Below the pieces are notes generated by a model. It was not told the DNA's origin. It did no database searches and saw nothing but the letters and a program-made list of their open reading frames with translations. Below are positions 44,859-53,945 of a stretch of 64,000 nt of DNA, piece after piece; the first letter of the stretch is position 1, and each line of letters starts with the position of its first letter. Both the position numbers and the translations under genes were made by a program. The stretch comes from Leucobacter sp. L43 (GTDB lineage: Bacteria; Actinomycetota; Actinomycetes; Actinomycetales; Microbacteriaceae). Location of the stretch: NCBI RefSeq assembly GCF_016597785.1, contig NZ_JAENJG010000002.1, positions 310,001 to 374,000 on the forward strand, given 5' to 3'.

Positions 44859-45956
44859 ATGACCGCCAGTGATCTCGATCTCATCCCGGCCGGCACCGTG
44901 TACACGTCGGAGCAGATCACCCACTACGCCGACCCCGACACCCGAACCCTGGAACAGGCGGTCGTCGAAGCCGATGTGCTGGTGAGCGCTCCGCATGCGG
45001 GCGCGGCGATCCCCGAGGAGGTCGCCGAGTTCCTCTCACCGGAGCTCACGCGTCGCCTCCAGTACGACTTCAGCGACGTGTCGACGGCGGCGGTGGTGCG
45101 GCGATGGGCCGAGATCGATCCGCGAATCGTCGCTGTGGTGAACCCGCATCCGAGACTCGTGCGGGATCCGAATCGCCCGAAGCCCTCAGACATCCGCGCG
45201 GACCTCACAACGGCGATCGAGCGCGTGCGCAAGGCGGGACCGTGGCAGCGGGTCGACCTCACGGGTGTCGACGCGATACGACCCGTCACCTTCTCGTTCT
45301 TTCCGATTCTTCAGATTCCCGAGACCGATGCCGGGGTGCAGCGCCTGGTCGAGGCGTTCGACTCGGCTGCTGAGCAGGGACTCGGCGTCTACGAGCGCAC
45401 CCGCGACGAGCTCACCGACCTGTTCCTGGCCCACGGGCTCGCGCACGGCGGATCCTTCACCCGATTGTCGTTCCACGACACGATGAACACGACGACGACG
45501 CGGGAGGGCGCCGTGTCGGTGCCGCGCGCTGAGCAGGACCGCCTCCCGGCCATCGTCGCCCTCTCGAATCGGGGAGACCATGACGGAGAGGAGCGCGATC
45601 CTGAAGATCCGCCCACGATGCGGCCCGAGGCGCTGCGAGATCTCGCTGCTGCCCATCGCGAAGGCTTCGAGAGTGCTGACCCGGCTGCCGTGCTCTTGAA
45701 TCAGCCGTACCTCGGCAGCCAGGAGATCCGTGCCGACGGTGCGAAGTTCCGTCTGCTCGCGCAGGATGCGGGGGAGGCGGGCTTGCAGCTGGGAGCGGTG
45801 CAGGCGGAGTTTCTGCGGGAGTTCTTACTCGGCGCCGCGGCGACGGAGATCTTGCACGAGCCGGGAACCGAGTGGGTCACCGAGAACCGGGAGCACATCG
45901 ACGCCCTCGCCTACGCGTGCAAGCGCTCCTGGGACGCGTTCCGAGACGTGCAATAG
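44859..45956 (+). CDS. N-formylglutamate amidohydrolase family protein
   Basis: This 365-residue protein has the family start SAPHAGAAIPEE and later SFHDTMNTTTTREG and HGGSFTRLS segments. The family hydrolyses N-formyl-amino acids in histidine degradation, or other N-acyl bonds. No hut genes lie nearby, so the substrate is open. TACCCT (44847-44852) lies 6 nt before the ATG, a leaderless promoter. Confidence 0.83.
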   Translation: MTASDLDLIPAGTVYTSEQITHYADPDTRTLEQAVVEADVLVSAPHAGAAIPEEVAEFLSPELTRRLQYDFSDVSTAAVVRRWAEIDPRIVAVVNPHPRLVRDPNRPKPSDIRADLTTAIERVRKAGPWQRVDLTGVDAIRPVTFSFFPILQIPETDAGVQRLVEAFDSAAEQGLGVYERTRDELTDLFLAHGLAHGGSFTRLSFHDTMNTTTTREGAVSVPRAEQDRLPAIVALSNRGDHDGEERDPEDPPTMRPEALRDLAAAHREGFESADPAAVLLNQPYLGSQEIRADGAKFRLLAQDAGEAGLQLGAVQAEFLREFLLGAAATEILHEPGTEWVTENREHIDALAYACKRSWDAFRDVQ

Positions 45957-45980
45957 CGCGCTCTGGTCATTGAATCGCCG

Positions 45981-47324
45981 CTACCCACCCCACAGCGCCC
46001 CGAAGGCGGCTCCCGCAGCGATCGTCGTGGCCGCGAGCACGAGTGTCGGGACGAAGAACGAGTGGTCGACCAGCTTTGAGCCGAGCTTCGTGCTGCCGGA
46101 AGCATCGAAGTTCGCAGCCGCGATCTGCGAACCGTTCGTCGGGAGCAGATAGATGCCGGCAAATGCTCCTGCCCACATGCCTGAGAGCAGCCCCAGTGGA
46201 ATGCCGGCTGCGAGGCCGATCGGCACGATGGTCCGTGTCGCCGTCGACTGGCTCGTCGTGAGGACGCATACGAGGAAGACGCCGAGCGCGAAGATCCAGG
46301 GGACGGCCGTCACGAGACCGCCGACCCCACCGGCGATGAGCTCGGTGTGCGCTCCGAGGAATGTGTCCGTCAGCCACGCGAGACCGAACAGGGCGATCGC
46401 CGACACCATGCCCGCCTTGAAGACCGTCATCGTCGGAATCTCCGACACCTTCGGGCGTGAGATCAGCAGGATCAACGTGCCAGCGACGAACATGACGATC
46501 TCGATGATCGGTGTCATCGCGATCGGATCACCCGCCGCGTCGAGCGGGCGAAGTCCTTTGAAGAGGCCGAAGACGACGATCGCTGCGACTCCCAGCAGGA
46601 AGATGGTCGCCGCGTTGCGGCCGGCGGTGGTCACCGTCACCTCGGCGCGCACCGCCTGAGCGTTGGCATGGGGAGCCGCGATGTCGCCCGCTGCGATCTT
46701 CGCCTGGATCTCGGGATCGTCGGCGATGTCCTTGCCGAGTCGATTCACCACGATGCTGGAGAGCACGATGCCCACGACAGCAGCGGGAATGGTCACCTTC
46801 AGGATGTCGACGAGTTCGAAGTTCCAAGGCGCAGTATCGGTGAGGGTGACCATCGCCGCCATCGCCGCGGAGACCGGGCTGCAGGCGAGTGCCACGCCGG
46901 TGGCCACCACCGACAACGACAACGGCCGTGATGGCCGAATTCCGTTGCGATATGCGAGATCCTGAATCACCGGAAGCAACGGGTAGAGGATGTTCGATGT
47001 GCCGGCGCCCACTGAGAAGAGGAATGAGACGAGCGGTGCGACGAGCGTGATTTGCTTCGGGTTCTTCTCGATGAGTTTCGCCGCGATTGAGACCATCCAG
47101 TCGATGCCGCCCGCCGACTGCATCATGGATGACGCGAGCACGACGACGAGCACGATCAGCAGTGCATCGACGGGCGGGTTGCCGGGTGCGAGCCGGAAGA
47201 CGAAGACGAGGATCGCGACCCCCGTGCCACCCCACAGTCCGAGACCGACGCCGCTGGAGCGGGTGCCCATCACGATGCAGCCGAGCACCACCAAGAGTTG
47301 GGAGATGAACAGCACGGTTTCCAT
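45981..47324 (-). CDS. Dcu-family C4-dicarboxylate transporter
   Basis: This is a 447-residue transporter with about 12 hydrophobic segments. Landmarks are VLASSMMQSAGGIDWMV, VGAGTSNILYPLLPVI, and near the C-terminus TTSQSTATRTIVPIGLAAGIP, the DcuA/DcuB signature. It exchanges or takes up C4-dicarboxylates such as fumarate and malate. It converges on the amidohydrolase gene with 24 nt between stops. AGGGG precedes the ATG. Confidence 0.9.
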   Translation of the reverse strand: METVLFISQLLVVLGCIVMGTRSSGVGLGLWGGTGVAILVFVFRLAPGNPPVDALLIVLVVVLASSMMQSAGGIDWMVSIAAKLIEKNPKQITLVAPLVSFLFSVGAGTSNILYPLLPVIQDLAYRNGIRPSRPLSLSVVATGVALACSPVSAAMAAMVTLTDTAPWNFELVDILKVTIPAAVVGIVLSSIVVNRLGKDIADDPEIQAKIAAGDIAAPHANAQAVRAEVTVTTAGRNAATIFLLGVAAIVVFGLFKGLRPLDAAGDPIAMTPIIEIVMFVAGTLILLISRPKVSEIPTMTVFKAGMVSAIALFGLAWLTDTFLGAHTELIAGGVGGLVTAVPWIFALGVFLVCVLTTSQSTATRTIVPIGLAAGIPLGLLSGMWAGAFAGIYLLPTNGSQIAAANFDASGSTKLGSKLVDHSFFVPTLVLAATTIAAGAAFGALWGG

Positions 47325-47788
47325 CGCAACCCCTACCTCGGCGCGCGGGTACGCGCCCTTGTGGGTCAGCGTACTGAGCGGGGAGGGAGTCTGGCCAGAC
47401 TCTCACTCAAAACTCGCGAAGACCGCCCGGGGACTCGAGAACGTTCGCGCCGAGCTCTGAGCGATGATCCTCGCCGCCAACGCCGAAGGGCTGAAGCCGA
47501 CCGCGATTGGCGCATCAGGGGGATTACACGCGTTCAGGTGTACCGGATCACAGCAGCCATGGAGAACCGCGAGAGCAAGCTCGAAAAGGATGCGCTCAGG
47601 GATACGTTGACCAGTACGCGCGTGGCAGCATTCCTCGTCGTGTGACTCGAATCCCCTAGCACCTCGAGTGCCTAACGCACCCTCTATCGAGAGGTCAGCC
47701 CCCTTCGTGGACGAAGTCCACTGTTCAAGAATGATGGCGTCGCCCCGGACCTCCGTGGACGCCATACATAAGCCTGGGAACGACAAGG
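47325..47788. other. Gene-poor gap between the Dcu gene and the DUF7882 relics
   Basis: No convincing coding region was found. Short open stretches on both strands (including one to 47645) lack ribosome-binding sites and homologies I recognise. The stretch ends in a strong plus-strand terminator, which has no assigned plus-strand gene. Confidence 0.4.
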
Positions 47789-47822
47789 CCACCCCTCCGA
47801 GAACGTCGGGAGGGGTGGTTTT
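47789..47822 (+). terminator. Intrinsic terminator with no assigned gene
   Basis: A 10-bp perfect GC-rich stem (47789-47798 and 47809-47818) is followed by TTTT on the plus strand. The minus strand lacks a U-tract. No plus-strand gene precedes it. Confidence 0.75.
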
Positions 47823-47829
47823 CTGCTGC

Positions 47830-48158
47830 TTAGACCAGGTCAGGATTGTTCTTCGCGAACCGCTCGGCCTCTTCCTCGCTGATGGCGATCAGCCCGCGCG
47901 GAGTGTGCGCGAGCGCGTTGAGCGAACGGACCCACACTTTGCTGAGCTCTGGTTCTTTGCTCCCCGAAAAATGGAATGCCATCGTCGTATATGGGGAGAT
48001 CACACGGACACGCGTCCTTCACCCTGATCGTGTGGCTTACTCCAACTGAGAAAGAAGCTTTCCTGCTTCTTGAGTTTCTGTCCGATGACCAGCTGCAAGT
48101 GCGCCAGCAGCCGGTCTTCGAACTCGTAGTCGCGTCCCCCGTGTTTGATATACCCCAT
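47830..48158 (-). pseudogene. Frameshifted DUF7882 copy A relic
   Basis: The minus strand translates in parts to match copy A (23591-23920). The start MGYIKHGGRDYEFEDRLLAH and the end RFAKNNPDLV are intact. Near the FLSW position a +1 insertion causes an in-frame TAA; about 45 nt later a -1 deletion restores the frame, and FHFSGSKEPELSKVWVRSL continues. The internal stop makes it a pseudogene. It was probably copied together with copy B' and then decayed. Confidence 0.8.
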
Positions 48159-48249
48159 GAGCGCCATTCTCGCACTCGATGCAATATTTAGCAGAAACTG
48201 TTATACCCGGGGGATCACGGGCGCGCAGACGCAAGCTCTGATCTGTCCT

Positions 48250-48399
48250 GGCCCGCCCGTCGCCCGCGCTCACGCTGTCCTTCCACGACATCAGAAACGC
48301 TTCCTCGCGCATGAGCTTCTGCACGATCACGATCTGCAGATGTGAGAGTAAGCGATCTTCGAAGTGCGTAATCAGGCCGTCGTACTGAATCGATCTCAT
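48250..48399 (-). pseudogene. 3'-truncated DUF7882 copy B relic
   Basis: Fifty codons from ATG 48399 match the first half of copy B (24005-24364): DGLITHFEDRLLSHL, QKLMREEAFLMSWKDS, then GDGR. Similarity ends at about 48250, and the frame continues into unrelated sequence. It lies next to the copy A relic in the same order and orientation as the intact pair. Confidence 0.8.
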
Positions 48400-48547
48400 A
48401 GGGGCACTGTCCATTCGTCGACGAGCGAGGGCGCGAACCATAGGCCTTGACTCCGGGCGCAGACTCTCTGCCTATTACGTACCTCACCTCTTCTAAGAAT
48501 GGGGGCGTGGAGGATTCCAAGGCAGAAGACGAAAAACTCTTCCTCAT

Positions 48548-48589
48548 GGGTGTGGCCCGGTACAACTCGCGTTGTACCGGGCCACACCC
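48548..48589 (-). terminator. 18-bp perfect hairpin downstream of the adhesin gene
   Basis: The arms are 48548-48565 and 48572-48589 with a 6-nt loop. It lies 47 nt past the adhesin stop (minus strand). A run of T occurs about 12 nt after the hairpin on that strand. It is the strongest hairpin in the window. Confidence 0.7.
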
Positions 48590-48636
48590 TCGCTTCTGAG
48601 AAGAGGGATCACATCCCTTCAATCAAAAGTCGTTCA

Positions 48637-51600
48637 TTATACAGTGACCTCTGCACCACGCTGCTGACGACGACGCAGCACCAGGAACGTGCCGCCCACT
48701 GCCATCAACAAAGCCGCAAGCCCCAGGCCCGCACCGTCAGAACCCGTGACAGGCAGGCCACCCGGGTTGCGCGGGGTACCGGGCTGGCCCGGATTCGCGG
48801 GATCAACCGGAACATCGGTGGAGATCGAGATCGTCGAAGGATCCGAGGTCAGCGTCCCACCATCAGGGGTTGCGCCCGATGCGGTCGCAGTATTGGACAA
48901 TTCAGCACCAACAACGAAATCTGCTGCGACCACGGTGTACGTGGCCGAGCAGGTCACGCTCTCACCTGGAGCGAGCGCGGTCTGATCTGCCGGGCAGACC
49001 ACTGCGGAGAGCTCACCGTTACCCGAGAACTCGCCCTCGTTGACCGTCACGTCCGAGATGTTCACGTTGCCCGTGTTGGTCACACGGAACGAGTAGGTGA
49101 CTTCCTGGCCCACGGTCGAGATCGTGGTCACGTCGGCGGTCTTCTCAATGGCGAGAGCCGGCATCGGATCCGTCTCCACGGTCACGGTCGACGGGGGAGT
49201 GGGCGGCAGCTCCGTGCCCGGGGGTACGTCACCGGTTGCGGTTGCCGTGTTCGTCAGCTCGCCTGAGTCGATGTCAGCCTGCGTGAGGGTGTAGGTCGCC
49301 ATGTAGGTGACGTTCTCGCCCGGCTGCAGGACAACGTCTTCTGCGGGGTACTCGATCTCGGAGAGCTCGCCGGTGCCCGAGAACTCGGTCTCGTTCACCT
49401 GCGGGTTCGTGACCGTCACGTTGCCGGTGTTCGTAATGAGGAACGAGTACGTGATCGTCTGTCCCACAGCAGCAGCTTCAGCGTCTGCAGTCTTCACGAT
49501 CTCGAGACCCGGGGTGCGCACGATCTCAACGTTCGACGTCGACGGATCCGACACGACCGGGTCGCCCGTGGGCGGGGTTCCGCCAGCGGTCGCCGTGTTG
49601 GTCAGGACCCCGCCATTGTTGACGTCATCCTGCGTGACCGTGTACTCAGCCGTGCAGATGATGAACTGACCGGCGAGCACCGTGCTGGTGGGGCAGTCGA
49701 TCGGTCCGAGTTCACCTGTCCCAGAGAACTCACCTTCAGCGATCGCGACATCGTTCAGGGTGACGTTGCCGGTGTTCGTGACCAGGAAGGAATATGTCAT
49801 GGTCTCGCCAGCGGTCGAGATCGTGGAGGCGTCCGCGGTCTTCGCGATGGTGAGGCCGGGGGCTGAGTCGATCGGAACTGCAGTCTCCGAGGGATCGGAT
49901 GTGATCGGGTCATCGCTGCCGGGGACAGTTCCCGAGGCGGTAGCGATATTGGACACGGATCCCGCGTCGACGTCTGCTTCGGTGAGGGTGTAGCTCGCTT
50001 CGCAGAGGAGCTGTTCACCTACCGGGATGGTGGTTGCCGGACAGTCGATTGCGGACAGCTCCCCGGTGCCAGTGAAGTCGTCATCGGTGATGGTGACATC
50101 GCTGAGGGGGAGATTGCCGGTGTTGGTGACCACGAAATGATAGGTGATCTCTTGGCCGGGGGTGTAGCTGGCCGGATCGGAAGGATCGGCGGACTTCACG
50201 ATCGTGATCCCGGGGACTGCCACCTCGGCGGGGGTGTTCGTCGAGGAGGGATCAGAGGTCACGGTGCCTCCCGCAGGGGAGGTGCCGGAGGAGGTCGCGG
50301 TATTGAGTACTTCGCCTGCTTCAGCCTCCGCGGAAGTGACCGTGTACACCTCATCTGCAGCACACATCGTCGATGCGCCCGGTGCGAGAGTGGTGACTGG
50401 GCAGGTGACCGCGCCGAGCTTGGCGTCGGTGATCGCGAGCTCGGTGATATCGACGTCGCCTGAGTTGGTGACGTCGAAGGTGTACTGGATCGTGTCGCCC
50501 GCGTCGGTGACGCCGTTCTCGTTCACGTCGACGGGATCGCCTGCGTTTTTCTGCAGGTACAGAGCCGGGCTTTCGAACACGACGTTTGCCTCGCCGGGCG
50601 CATTCAGCCCCGTGGTCGTGACGTTGTCAGGGCCGTTCGTGAAGGATCCCGCTTCCTCGGAGGTCACATTGACGGTGACCGTGCACGACGCCTGGCCAGC
50701 GTCAAGGTCGCCGGTGACACCGATCGACGTGGCACCAGCTGCTGCAGTCACGACACCCTCGGTGCAGGTCGTGGTCGCTGCAGAAGGCTCGGCGACGGTC
50801 AACCCTTCGGGCAGGGCGTCAGTGAACGACCAGCCCTCCTTCCCTGCCAGTTCATCGGTGTTCGTAACGGTGAACGTCAACGCAGAGGTGCCACCGGTCG
50901 GGACAACCCCGGGAGAGAAGCTCTTATCGAGCTGCGGGGTGACATCGAGGATGCGGACGTTATCGAATGCGGCATCGTTGCCGTTTCCGGATCCGTTCGC
51001 GTTGCGCATCTGAATGCCGAGGGTGGAACCCGTGAACAAGACCGAGCCGTTGGACGTGTACGTACCGACGTTGACATCGCGCGCGGCAAGCGTCCCGTAC
51101 GCCGGGGCTCGCACAGTGATTCCGGAATCACACGCGTTGATGAGACCGCCAACGTTCGTAGCTGCGGCATCGGCGTCGATGAAAGCGAACTGATACAGCG
51201 GGGCCGAGACCTGGCAGTTCACGGCTGCCGTATCGACGCTCAGTGTGAGAAACCGGCCGGAGGTGGATGCGAGCGGGACGTTGTTCACAGTCTGGAACTG
51301 GACCGTGTTCTCGCCCGGGTTATTTGATGTGTAGGCCGTGACCGCGTTATTTGCTGCAGGGTCTGCGGCACCGTCGTGCGAGCCCAATGCCCATGCGAGC
51401 TGACCCAGGTTGGAGGTGAACTGCGTAGAAGCACAGTTCCCCAAAGACTGGAACGGAGCGTTCATGCTGCGGACCTGGCCGTTGCAGGCCGTCAGCCATG
51501 CAGGGTCAGCGGTGTAGCGCTCACCGTTGACACCAATGTAGTTGGCGAGGCCCAGGACGAAACGCGGGGGGATGTTCTCAAAGCGCTCCTCGAACACCAC

Positions 51601-51798
51601 AGACGACGCCTGAGGATCACCAGGAGTACCAGGAACAGCGGCGGCAGGCGCGGTGGTAGTGGTCACCGCGGCGGCGCCAATACCGGACACCAGGAGTGCT
51701 ACAGCGCCAATCGATGCCAGTGCTCGCGTTCCCCTCGGTCGCGCACCTGCCGAATGTTCAACGGAACGCTTACGCACTCCCGGCCAACGAAAACTCAT
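48637..51798 (-). CDS. LPXTG cell-wall adhesin with five DUF7507/DUF11-like repeats
   Basis: This 1053-residue surface protein has a signal region (about 1-54), an N-terminal head (about 65-285) and a DUF11-type domain (about 285-410). Five beta-sandwich repeats follow, at about 412-528, 530-643, 648-758, 764-876 and 880-993. It ends with LPVTG (1015-1019), a TM helix and RRRQQR. Each repeat has a VTNTGNV-type strand and two Cys likely to pair, except repeat four, which has two Tyr instead. ATG 51798 has GGGG upstream. No sortase lies in the window. Confidence 0.9.
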   Translation of the reverse strand: MSFRWPGVRKRSVEHSAGARPRGTRALASIGAVALLVSGIGAAAVTTTTAPAAAVPGTPGDPQASSVVFEERFENIPPRFVLGLANYIGVNGERYTADPAWLTACNGQVRSMNAPFQSLGNCASTQFTSNLGQLAWALGSHDGAADPAANNAVTAYTSNNPGENTVQFQTVNNVPLASTSGRFLTLSVDTAAVNCQVSAPLYQFAFIDADAAATNVGGLINACDSGITVRAPAYGTLAARDVNVGTYTSNGSVLFTGSTLGIQMRNANGSGNGNDAAFDNVRILDVTPQLDKSFSPGVVPTGGTSALTFTVTNTDELAGKEGWSFTDALPEGLTVAEPSAATTTCTEGVVTAAAGATSIGVTGDLDAGQASCTVTVNVTSEEAGSFTNGPDNVTTTGLNAPGEANVVFESPALYLQKNAGDPVDVNENGVTDAGDTIQYTFDVTNSGDVDITELAITDAKLGAVTCPVTTLAPGASTMCAADEVYTVTSAEAEAGEVLNTATSSGTSPAGGTVTSDPSSTNTPAEVAVPGITIVKSADPSDPASYTPGQEITYHFVVTNTGNLPLSDVTITDDDFTGTGELSAIDCPATTIPVGEQLLCEASYTLTEADVDAGSVSNIATASGTVPGSDDPITSDPSETAVPIDSAPGLTIAKTADASTISTAGETMTYSFLVTNTGNVTLNDVAIAEGEFSGTGELGPIDCPTSTVLAGQFIICTAEYTVTQDDVNNGGVLTNTATAGGTPPTGDPVVSDPSTSNVEIVRTPGLEIVKTADAEAAAVGQTITYSFLITNTGNVTVTNPQVNETEFSGTGELSEIEYPAEDVVLQPGENVTYMATYTLTQADIDSGELTNTATATGDVPPGTELPPTPPSTVTVETDPMPALAIEKTADVTTISTVGQEVTYSFRVTNTGNVNISDVTVNEGEFSGNGELSAVVCPADQTALAPGESVTCSATYTVVAADFVVGAELSNTATASGATPDGGTLTSDPSTISISTDVPVDPANPGQPGTPRNPGGLPVTGSDGAGLGLAALLMAVGGTFLVLRRRQQRGAEVTV

Positions 51799-52090
51799 TC
51801 TTGCCCCTAGCTCTTCCTCGCGCATAACAGCGATTCACGGATGAACCGCAAACGAACCGATCCTACGCGGTGGGGTCATGCGAGGGGCAGGTTGGGGCGC
51901 GATTGTTCATTTCGATGCAACATCTGTTCGTGCGCGGAAGCGGCACCCCTCGGGTATCGTGCGACCTGACGACCAGGAACACCGCGACGAACTTGGATGG
52001 TTCGCCTCGCGCGATGACTGCCGATGCCCGAGCGTCTCCGGAGCATGAAAAAGGCTCCCACCGCTGATGCGATGGAAGCCAGTGTTGCAG

Positions 52091-52163
52091 TGCCCCCGGA
52101 GGGAATCGAACCCCCGACCTACGGTACCGGAAACCGGCGCTCTATCCCCTGAGCTACGGAGGC
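52091..52163 (-). tRNA. tRNA-Arg (anticodon CCG)
   Basis: The 73-nt minus-strand sequence folds as a cloverleaf. The acceptor GCCTCCG pairs with CGGGGGC, the D-arm is GCTC/GAGC, the anticodon loop is TTCCGGT with CCG, and the T-loop is GGTTCGATTCC. The anticodon stem has one C-T mismatch (27-43). The gene is divergent from argS. Confidence 0.95.
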
Positions 52164-52261
52164 GAGCATGTGCAACCCCACCAGCCTAGCGCAATTATCG
52201 GGCCGCTTCGCACCGGTGCCGTGGACTGGGCACCCCGGTGCGCCGAGTAGAATCGATCTCT

Positions 52262-53932
52262 GTGACGCCTCAAGAACTCTCCCAAGCTCTCGCTGATATT
52301 CTCGCCGACCTCGTCGCCGCTCGCGGTTCCGACATCTCGGTCACGGTGCAAGACACGCAGGTGGAGCGACCGAAGAATCGGGACCACGGAGACTGGGCGT
52401 CGAACGTCGCGATGAAGTTTGCGAAGCGCGTTGGGGCGAACCCGCGCGAGCTCGCTGAGGAGATCGTGGGGCGCGCCCTCGAGATCGACGGCATCGCGAA
52501 GGCCGAGGTCGCGGGCCCCGGTTTCATCAACCTCACGCTGGACGCGGCGAGCGCGGGCGAGACGGCTCGCCGCGTCGTCGAGCAGGGCGAGAACTACGGC
52601 CGCACCGATACCCTCGCGGGTCAGAACATCAATCTCGAGTTCGTCTCGGCGAATCCGACCGGCCCCCTCCATATGGGCCATACCCGCTGGGCAGCACTCG
52701 GCGATTCGACCGCTCGCGTGCTGCGCGCGGCCGGTGCACGGGTGACGAGCGAGTACTACATCAACGATGCCGGATCGCAGATGAACAAGTTCGGGCGTTC
52801 GGTCTTCGCTGCGGTGCTCGGCGAGCCGGCCCCGGAAGACGCGTACCCCGGCGCCTACATCCAGGAGCTCGGGCGCAAGGTGCGCGAGCAGCTGCCGCAC
52901 ATCGTGGAGCTCGCCACGAGCGATCGCGCGCGCGCTCTCGAGGAGGTGCAGGAGGCCGCCTACCAGATCCAGCTCGCGGAGATCAAGGATTCGCTCGAGC
53001 GCTTCAACGTGCACTTCGACGTCTTCTTCTCGGAGCGGTCGCTGCACGAGGACGGGCCTGACGGATCGCCGAGCCCGATCTCCTCCGCCGTCGACCGGCT
53101 GCGCGAGCAGGGGTACGTCTTCGAGGAAGACGATGCGATCTGGGTGCGCACGACCGCCTTCGGCGATGACAAGGACCGAGTCTTCACGCGCGGCAACGGG
53201 ATCTACACGTACTTCGCCGCCGACGCCGCCTACTACCTGTCGAAGATGGACCGCGGGTTCGGCGAGAAGATCTATCTGCTCGGCGCAGATCACCACGGGT
53301 ACATCGGTCGCTTGACCGCGATCGCGGGTGCGGCGGGCGATAACATCGAGACCGACATCTCGGTGCTCATCGGTCAGCTGGTCAACCTCGACGGAGCCCG
53401 GCTCTCGAAGCGAGCCGGCAACATCATCGAGCTCGACGACCTGCTCGAGTGGCTCGGCTCCGACGCCCTGCGCTACTGGCTCGCGCGATACCCGGCTGAT
53501 TCGCCACTGTCGCTCGACGGCGAGAAGGTGCGGAGCCGCACGAACGACAACCCCGTGTTCTATGTGCAGTACGCCCATGCGCGCACGTGCGCCGTCGATC
53601 GCAACGCCGAAGCGGCGGGCATCGACCGGAGCGCCTTCGCGCCGGAGCTCCTGACGCACGCGACCGAGACCGACCTGCTCGGCAAACTGCAGCAGTACCC
53701 GGGCATCGTCGCCGGTGCCGCAGAGCTGCGCGAACCGCATCGCGTCGCCCGCTACCTCGAAGAGCTCGCCGCCGCCTACCACCGCTGGTACGACAACTGC
53801 CGCGTGATCCCGCTCGGAGACGAGCCGGTCGAAGATCTGCACCGCACCCGTCTATGGCTGAACGATGCCGCCGGCCAGGTGCTCCGCAACGGCCTCGACC
53901 TCTTGGGCGTCTCTGCGCCCGAGCGGCTCTGA
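52262..53932 (+). CDS. argS: Arginyl-tRNA synthetase
   Basis: It charges tRNA-Arg with arginine. The 556-residue class I synthetase starts at GTG 52262 and has an N-terminal additional domain. The HIGH-type motif is PTGPLHMGHTRWAALGD (about residue 138), the KMSKS-like loop ARLSKRAGN, and the C-terminal anticodon-binding domain ends NGLDLLGVSAPERL. TAGAAT (52248-52253) lies 8 nt before the start. It is divergent from a tRNA-Arg(CCG) gene. Confidence 0.97.
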   Translation: MTPQELSQALADILADLVAARGSDISVTVQDTQVERPKNRDHGDWASNVAMKFAKRVGANPRELAEEIVGRALEIDGIAKAEVAGPGFINLTLDAASAGETARRVVEQGENYGRTDTLAGQNINLEFVSANPTGPLHMGHTRWAALGDSTARVLRAAGARVTSEYYINDAGSQMNKFGRSVFAAVLGEPAPEDAYPGAYIQELGRKVREQLPHIVELATSDRARALEEVQEAAYQIQLAEIKDSLERFNVHFDVFFSERSLHEDGPDGSPSPISSAVDRLREQGYVFEEDDAIWVRTTAFGDDKDRVFTRGNGIYTYFAADAAYYLSKMDRGFGEKIYLLGADHHGYIGRLTAIAGAAGDNIETDISVLIGQLVNLDGARLSKRAGNIIELDDLLEWLGSDALRYWLARYPADSPLSLDGEKVRSRTNDNPVFYVQYAHARTCAVDRNAEAAGIDRSAFAPELLTHATETDLLGKLQQYPGIVAGAAELREPHRVARYLEELAAAYHRWYDNCRVIPLGDEPVEDLHRTRLWLNDAAGQVLRNGLDLLGVSAPERL

Positions 53933-53945
53933 CCCAGGAGCCGTC

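Noticed and set aside
47640-47675. tRNA-like GACTCGAATCCCC fragment
   Set aside because: No cloverleaf can be drawn around it, so it is not called as a tRNA remnant.
47403-47792. Minus-strand open frame of about 129 codons
   Set aside because: No start signal and no recognisable domain; it lies opposite the terminator stretch.
48637-51798. Adhesin repeats as evidence of recombination hot spots
   Set aside because: Repeats are too diverged at the sequence level to support recent recombination by eye.
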